Part shown: positions 60,101 through 64,000 of the stretch, piece by piece
Position numbering within the stretch: position 1 is the first letter of the stretch
Layout: the number at the start of each line of letters is the position of its first letter
Assembly: GCA_018371275.1 (NCBI GenBank)
Contig: JAHALF010000002.1
Coordinates: 62,001 to 126,000, forward strand
Direction of reading: 5' to 3'
DNA length: 64,000 bases
Source: Clostridiales bacterium
GTDB taxonomy: Bacteria > Bacillota > Clostridia > Lachnospirales > CAG-274
Made by a program: the position numbers and the translations under genes
The notes under the pieces: generated by a model
Seen by the model: only the letters and a program-made list of their open reading frames with translations
Told to the model about the DNA's origin: nothing
Database searches by the model: none

Positions 60101-62051
60101 GTAATATTTCTTTATTAACATCTTCTTTAGAGGATACTGGTATTTTAAATGTAACATTAGCCTCTAAAATATTCTTTTTCTTATTACCAATTACTTCTGT
60201 TCTTTCGCTTATAAATGTTTTGGTTGATCCGTCTATTATAGATATGTTATTACCCTTATATTTATCTGGCAATTCATATGTTATATTATCTTTAATACTT
60301 CCTATTACCCCATTATTAAACCCTAATTTTACACCTAAAAAGTCATTTCCATCTGAAGCCTCTTTATCTAAATCTGATGGTTTTTCTGCTCTATAGAATA
60401 AATAATCTACACTAAAAGTCTTGCCATCATCTTGTTTTATAAGACTTGATAAAACATCTTCATTATCTATGTCCCATTTTAAAGTTAAATAAAGATTTTC
60501 TTTTTCTTCATCTTTTTTAATAATATTAGCATTTATTATTTTTAAATTTTTAGGTGTTGCTAAACGTATATCTCTTTCATCAGGTTTATAATTTAAAATT
60601 TGAGATGTAAATTTTAAATTAGATTTATTTCCATCTGGTAAGTTAAGTTCAAAATCTACTTTAAAATATTTCGATTGTTTTGATATCATATCTAAGGGTA
60701 CAGATATTAATATCTTGCTTTCACCGCCTGTTTTATCTTCAGAAGTAGACCATTTAGTAAGTGTTCCCTGTTGAACCCCTTGGGAAACTATATATACCCC
60801 ATTATATCCTTTAAAAGGCTCTATTTCTAAATAAAATTCTGCATCACCTAAAGCTACAATCTTATAAGCTGGATATGTATATATCTTACCTGTTGGTAAT
60901 GTAGCTGGAATAGTTTCAAAATAATTTGGATCCTTTACCCTTTCTGCTGATATAAATATATTATCATATATTGTACTAGACTCTAATTTTTTTAATTTAA
61001 GTGTACCATTATTATTAGAATATTTATATTCTGCTTTATCATTATTTACCTCTACCCCATTAATTTTAATTTTAGAATTATTATCATAAATATTTTCTAT
61101 TGTTACATCTAATTTTTTATTTGCATCTATATGTCCTAAGTTAAATATTACTTCTGTATCTGTATTAGGTGTTTTTGGAGTTATAAATTCATAACTCTTT
61201 TTGCCATCATTCCATTCTTTTGGTGTATTAAAAGTAATAATTACCCCTACTTCATCTCCACCAGGATATTCTGTTATAGGTCTACCTGCTGTTTGATCTA
61301 TTACTGGTTTACCTGTTGGATTGTTATTATCTGCATTTGCATAAGGTTTAACTATAAAACCATCATTTGTATCTATACCTAAAAATATATTTTTTGTTTC
61401 TTTTGCTTTAGCACCGTTAATATCATACTCTAAAGTAAAAGGATATATATTTCCCCTTGACATTGCATTTGTTGCAAAATACATTTTTCCATCTTTCCAA
61501 AGAAATTTGATAGTATTATTGTCATACTTAAATGCTGCACCACCATTTTTACCTATTTCAAAAGAAACCATGCTAGCACCACCATTTTTATATACTTTAG
61601 ATAATTTAAATTTTTCTGTATCTGGGAAATTTTGCTTGTTAGCAGCTACATATGTATTTTTGCTATCACTATATATTGAAAGACTTTTGTTATTATTTAC
61701 TTCACTTTTACCATTAACTTTATATATAATTTCAGATTTATTTGTTTTTCTTTTTATTTCAAACTCAATTGACTTATTATCAGCTATTGGATATTTTAAT
61801 GTATATGTTCCTGTATCATTTAATGTACCATTTATTTTATCAATATCCCATACCAAAAGTACCTCATCACTATTGGCATCTCTTTCTACTTCTTCTAAAA
61901 TATCATTTAATGTCTTTTCTTTATTCCAAGTAAAATTAGTCTTACTATTAGCTTTTGGCTGATTAGCTGCAAAAACACTAAATGTAAAATTAGATAATAC
62001 AGCATTTACTACCATAACAACAAGTAAAACTTTTGTCATTATTTTTGTCAT
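57150..62051 (-). CDS. Giant secreted FN3/SLH-like surface protein, 1633 residues
   Basis: This is an exported protein with a signal peptide (about 1-28, ending FSVFA). The N-terminal 480 residues are beta-rich and Asn/Lys-rich with no family I recognise. FN3-like modules start near 494, 697, 897 and 1053 (for example PAPTKFIAKDITLNSVNLIW). The ISAFDE module lies near 1253, followed by a helical stretch (about 1330-1400). The last 130 residues are SLH-like: TTIGSLARIAGASK, ITSEEAVYLIMKTYEMRSG, VQVAFETGIYN-like and VQEFLQSLVNMS. The end closely parallels that of the 1413-residue neighbour. No enzymatic motif is seen. SD AGGAGG. It is first in a two-gene unit. Confidence 0.85.
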   Translation of the reverse strand: MTKIMTKVLLVVMVVNAVLSNFTFSVFAANQPKANSKTNFTWNKEKTLNDILEEVERDANSDEVLLVWDIDKINGTLNDTGTYTLKYPIADNKSIEFEIKRKTNKSEIIYKVNGKSEVNNNKSLSIYSDSKNTYVAANKQNFPDTEKFKLSKVYKNGGASMVSFEIGKNGGAAFKYDNNTIKFLWKDGKMYFATNAMSRGNIYPFTLEYDINGAKAKETKNIFLGIDTNDGFIVKPYANADNNNPTGKPVIDQTAGRPITEYPGGDEVGVIITFNTPKEWNDGKKSYEFITPKTPNTDTEVIFNLGHIDANKKLDVTIENIYDNNSKIKINGVEVNNDKAEYKYSNNNGTLKLKKLESSTIYDNIFISAERVKDPNYFETIPATLPTGKIYTYPAYKIVALGDAEFYLEIEPFKGYNGVYIVSQGVQQGTLTKWSTSEDKTGGESKILISVPLDMISKQSKYFKVDFELNLPDGNKSNLKFTSQILNYKPDERDIRLATPKNLKIINANIIKKDEEKENLYLTLKWDIDNEDVLSSLIKQDDGKTFSVDYLFYRAEKPSDLDKEASDGNDFLGVKLGFNNGVIGSIKDNITYELPDKYKGNNISIIDGSTKTFISERTEVIGNKKKNILEANVTFKIPVSSKEDVNKEILQYPNTYFLATKGEYSITPKNGKKTEYETNLSLPVTLTLDGIEKIQVPVPQNLRVLEGSVTNEKFSIDYDTLKYQKEKDLLYAYNEIMLKTIGRELQGDSIKYDFYITQNKDLFDQLVEYSKDIDIPEGIKSKINKYDNKENMTEEGINVDIKNSQGAKGNLLDTLRSKGIVQVSSIDQKMDISKQKINFKGLDENETYYVVGRTNVTPYEGKDKLNDKIDFSKFTKLVTATTKKDGDNPEENEKVPPAPTKFIAKDITLNSVNLIWDRVKDNLPEGQEPKSSLEYQFIKTRGEQLPDSFLKSKDSYEKTWESLSNVKDKEGLRTNKDKLYEFDKEAKQFSAEEASKERYEYINWEGAEGNILDKTLSPNQIYFYYIRTVRVSDKGDEAYSVWVPLTFTTKNTTGPTNLRVEPKAEYDQKSEVVISFDIPKMDTSLIGTEYDLQYSIKQDLGDWSEDKTMPKDKLSFKENDDGKTIKVVYKITGLKSGTMYTIRVRMLNKPLDAPSMYSNEVEHRTDSDNTENDYDQDIENWENNFKGLIEDLKNQPYWFSKDTSSSTIVYYRPQYFDKIIATTNNSIIELASGKGGSYKEYYLPASAVISAFDENKGFKISYNGADVIFSAKTINPYDNDVIKKMAEEIDSKGGNVEDYFIKLSVDFKNNKYIIDGSDSLSPSALITLSVVGTKDTIATLDQNMLNYIEELLKTKEFSKDVKNKIKNLIKNKTDNKIMVQEIGKIVDSFKSKFGDELAKDLNSLSRKTSHIQYLTGDIIFIYTLPTDISIGGYKKSQGNWISVDVKDYLGKKAIYTKEIGEYIFAGKKLVINGAGNLPNGNQITNIVVKYGLDDFLGKDGNINLRAPMTRRTTIGSLARIAGASKMQDPIEFFKTKNIVLSTRNMDNNITSEEAVYLIMKTYEMRSGTKLETVKIRNYNLTSDIKNINKNYKKPIQVAFETGIYNNSNMNAKGTISVQEFLQSLVNMSTMLGI

Positions 62052-62189
62052 TTTTTACCCTCCTAAATTTAATATTATCTTATTTTTTATTATTTTTAGA
62101 CATTACATATATTATATCGTAAAAAACATAAAAATAAAATAGTTTTTATAAATTTTTATATTAATAGTTTTAAGATATAATCTAAAAAG

Positions 62190-62218
62190 TTGATTTAAAA
62201 TATTATATATGCTATAAT
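62190..62218 (+). promoter_or_regulatory. Promoter of the DUF1189-like gene
   Basis: TTGATT (62190-62195), a 17-nt spacer and TATAAT (62213-62218), about 32 nt before the ATG. Confidence 0.65.
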
Positions 62219-62249
62219 TATGTTTAATTTATAATCTTGAGGTGAAAAA

Positions 62250-63008
62250 ATGTATATTTTTAAACACGTAAAATACGCTACATTAAATTTTGATAAATAT
62301 CCTGAGCTTTTAAAAACAAAGCTTTCTAAAGTTATTTTCTACTCTATATTTTTTATATTTTTATCTAATCTAACATATATTTTATTTCCTTTTATAACTT
62401 CATATAATCAGTCTAAAGGATTTAACAACTTTATAGAAGAATATATACCAGATTTTACAACAAAAAACAATAAGTTAGTTTTTGATAAATATTATAAAGT
62501 AGACACTCCTCTTAACATTACTTTTATTTTCGATCCAGAAGAAAATAATCATATAACAGACAAAGATAAAAAATATGTATATAACAATATATTAAAAGTA
62601 ACACCTACAAACATCATATCATCTAACTTAAATATAAATATTAAAACATCAGATATAATTAAAGTTTTTAATATAAATGAAAAAGCTGATTTAATAAATT
62701 TAAAATTTTTAATTACTACATCTACAGTTATAACTTTCATATTATTTATGATATCATTTATTTTTTCGGATATACTTAAACTTATTATATCTACTTTTAT
62801 AATTAATAGTATTGCAAAGTTTTATAATTTAAAATCTACATTTTCAGAGATATTTAAACTTACCATTTATGTTAATACTTTGCCTTTCATTTTAAAACTA
62901 TTTTTAATGCCTATGCCTATCTATGTATATATAGGTTTTATAGCTATTTATTTACATTTTATATTTAAGCATATGCAAGAATATGTTAAATCAGTTCAAA
63001 CAGAATAA
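62250..63008 (+). CDS. DUF1189-like membrane protein
   Basis: This 252-residue protein has one N-terminal helix (about 27-49), an outside loop of about 110 residues, and three to four C-terminal helices (about 152-176, 178-200, 205-240). The arrangement (short basic start, one helix, extracytoplasmic beta domain, then a helix bundle with a Pro-rich MPMPIYVYIGF turn) fits DUF1189, the family of Bacillus YvdJ, whose role is unknown. It is divergent from the giant surface genes and may belong with them functionally, but only position suggests that. SD GAGGTG. A terminator follows. Confidence 0.68.
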   Translation: MYIFKHVKYATLNFDKYPELLKTKLSKVIFYSIFFIFLSNLTYILFPFITSYNQSKGFNNFIEEYIPDFTTKNNKLVFDKYYKVDTPLNITFIFDPEENNHITDKDKKYVYNNILKVTPTNIISSNLNINIKTSDIIKVFNINEKADLINLKFLITTSTVITFILFMISFIFSDILKLIISTFIINSIAKFYNLKSTFSEIFKLTIYVNTLPFILKLFLMPMPIYVYIGFIAIYLHFIFKHMQEYVKSVQTE

Positions 63009-63036
63009 TATATACTATTTTTATAATTTAAAAAAC

Positions 63037-63064
63037 AAGGTATGATAAAATCATACCTTATTTT
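63037..63064. terminator. Bidirectional terminator between the DUF1189-like gene and pheT
   Basis: A 10-bp stem (AAGGTATGAT / ATCATACCTT) with an AAA loop, followed by ATTTT. Confidence 0.88.
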
Positions 63065-63074
63065 ATCTATATCA

Positions 63075-64000
63075 CTATTTATCTCTAAGCTGTGCTTGTA
63101 ATTTTTCTTCAAGCTCTTTTAATATTTTTTTCATAGGAGAATTAACTTCTTCATCTGTTAAAGTTTTTTCATTAGATCTAAATAAAATACTATAAGCTAC
63201 AGACTTATAACCTTTTTCTATTTGTTCACCTTTATAAACATCAAAAAGTTTAACACTTTCTAAAAGTTTACCACCTTTAGCTTTTATTATTTTTTCTATT
63301 TCTTTTACATTTATTTCATCCTTAACAAGCATAGCAATATCTCTTTGCATAGTTGGAAATTTTGGTAAAGATTTATAACTTATATCAAAATTTGCAATCT
63401 CTATTAATTTATCTATATATAAAACACCAAAATAAACCTTTGTTTCTATTTCATAATTAGATGCTATTTGTGGGTGTATTTCACCTACATAACCAATTTC
63501 GTCATTTTTTTCATCTGTTATAATAGCAGTTCTTCCTGGGTGCATATATGATAAAGTTTCTAATGGGCTGTATTCTACTTTATTTATCATACCTAACCCA
63601 TTAAATATATTTTCAAATGCACCTTTTGCATCATAGAAATCTACATTACCATACATAGCTATAGTCAAAACTTCTCTCTCTACTGGCAATTCCTTAAGCG
63701 GCAACTCTTTTGGTAAATACACCTTACCTATTTCAAATAAATGTACCTCTTTGTTTCTTCTGTTATAGTTTGTAGAAATAGATGTAAGCATCCCATTTAA
63801 AGTTGAAGTTCTCATTATGCTAAAATCTTCACCTAATGGGTTTGATATATTAACCGTATTTCTAAATGTACTATCCTTTTCTATATTTAATTTATCAAAT
63901 ACTTTAGGACTTTCAAAAGAATATGTTAAAGCTTGGCTAAGTCCACAAGAAATCATAGTATTTGTTATTTTATCTATTATAATTTGTTTATAAGTCTTTT
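63075..64000 (-). CDS. pheT: Phenylalanyl-tRNA synthetase beta subunit, C-terminal part
   Basis: PheT with PheS forms the tetramer that charges tRNA-Phe. About 308 codons are present; the frame is open to base 64000, so the N-terminus lies outside the window. An internal Met at 63956 is not the start, because the coding frame continues upstream (reading KQIIIDKITNTM). Visible parts are the end of the catalytic-like core (GLSQALTYSFESPKVF, FEIGKVYLP) and the C-terminal anticodon-binding FDX-ACB domain (last 100 residues, LPKFPTMQRDIAMLV and FRSNEKTLTDEEVN). pheS should follow beyond the window on the upstream side. Confidence 0.95.
   Translation of the reverse strand, partial: KTYKQIIIDKITNTMISCGLSQALTYSFESPKVFDKLNIEKDSTFRNTVNISNPLGEDFSIMRTSTLNGMLTSISTNYNRRNKEVHLFEIGKVYLPKELPLKELPVEREVLTIAMYGNVDFYDAKGAFENIFNGLGMINKVEYSPLETLSYMHPGRTAIITDEKNDEIGYVGEIHPQIASNYEIETKVYFGVLYIDKLIEIANFDISYKSLPKFPTMQRDIAMLVKDEINVKEIEKIIKAKGGKLLESVKLFDVYKGEQIEKGYKSVAYSILFRSNEKTLTDEEVNSPMKKILKELEEKLQAQLRDK

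Noticed and set aside
1..64000. tRNA, rRNA, phage, integrase or transposase genes
   Set aside because: Nothing of this kind was seen on either strand: no transposase-like protein, no tRNA-like cloverleaf or CCA end, and no rRNA-like stretch.

Overview
This is a strongly AT-rich stretch of chromosome from an anaerobic, endospore-forming Gram-positive bacterium, most likely a member of the Clostridia close to the Lachnospiraceae-type groups. Sporulation and germination genes (spoIIE, a gerA-type operon), low-GC Gram-positive regulators (hprK, a Crh/HPr-like protein, whiA, mcsA-mcsB-clpC), LCP and SLH cell-surface proteins and a bifunctional AdhE all point that way. The gene content is mostly core. 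I see no phage, insertion sequence, CRISPR array, tRNA or rRNA.

Layout. 1-4.0 kb: a truncated Cys-type sulfatase, a small cell-wall amidase, a purine permease and an acetyltransferase. 4.0-9.3 kb (minus): an operon small protein-hprK-glk-murB-rapZ-whiA-crh, joining sugar-catabolite signalling to cell-wall precursor synthesis. 9.6-16.4 kb (plus): LysM membrane protein, rho, rpmE, then an LCP ligase and a large secreted phosphodiester glycosidase. 16.4-21.8 kb (minus): small membrane proteins, sfsA, an M16 peptidase, pnp and a small membrane gene that appears frameshifted. 22.2-24.8 kb: adhE behind a long regulatory region with two TTGACA promoters and two Rex-like 18-mers. 24.9-28.7 kb (minus): gerAA-AB-AC. 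28.8-33.8 kb (plus): acetyltransferase, YesL-like protein, and an LplB/YtcP-type sugar importer without its own ATPase. 33.9-37.9 kb (minus): mcsA-mcsB-clpC without ctsR, with a CIRCE-like element at its promoter. 38.0-41.3 kb (minus): nfeD-floA (flotillin) continuing into a membrane diguanylate cyclase and two zinc-ribbon proteins, one only 49 residues long. 41.3-46 kb: ychF, rqcH, cutC and an RluA-type pseudouridine synthase. 46.1-52.8 kb (plus): spoIIE, a small membrane protein, tilS, hpt and ftsH. 52.9-62.1 kb (minus): two adjacent giant secreted proteins (1633 and 1413 residues) with FN3-like modules and related SLH-like C-termini. 62.2-64 kb: a DUF1189-like membrane protein and the 3' part of pheT.

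The most interesting points are: the HPr-like protein whose phosphorylatable histidine is replaced by Glu while its regulatory serine is kept, in the same operon as its presumed kinase; the flotillin/diguanylate-cyclase/zinc-ribbon operon; the tandem giant surface proteins; a spoIIE promoter with the 21-bp spacer and 0A-box layout known from Bacillus; the twin Rex-like sites before adhE; and a repeated-arm (1-2-3) leader before the sugar importer. Promoter and operator calls come from reading motifs by eye. Protein names come from recognising motifs and family architecture, not from database searches.
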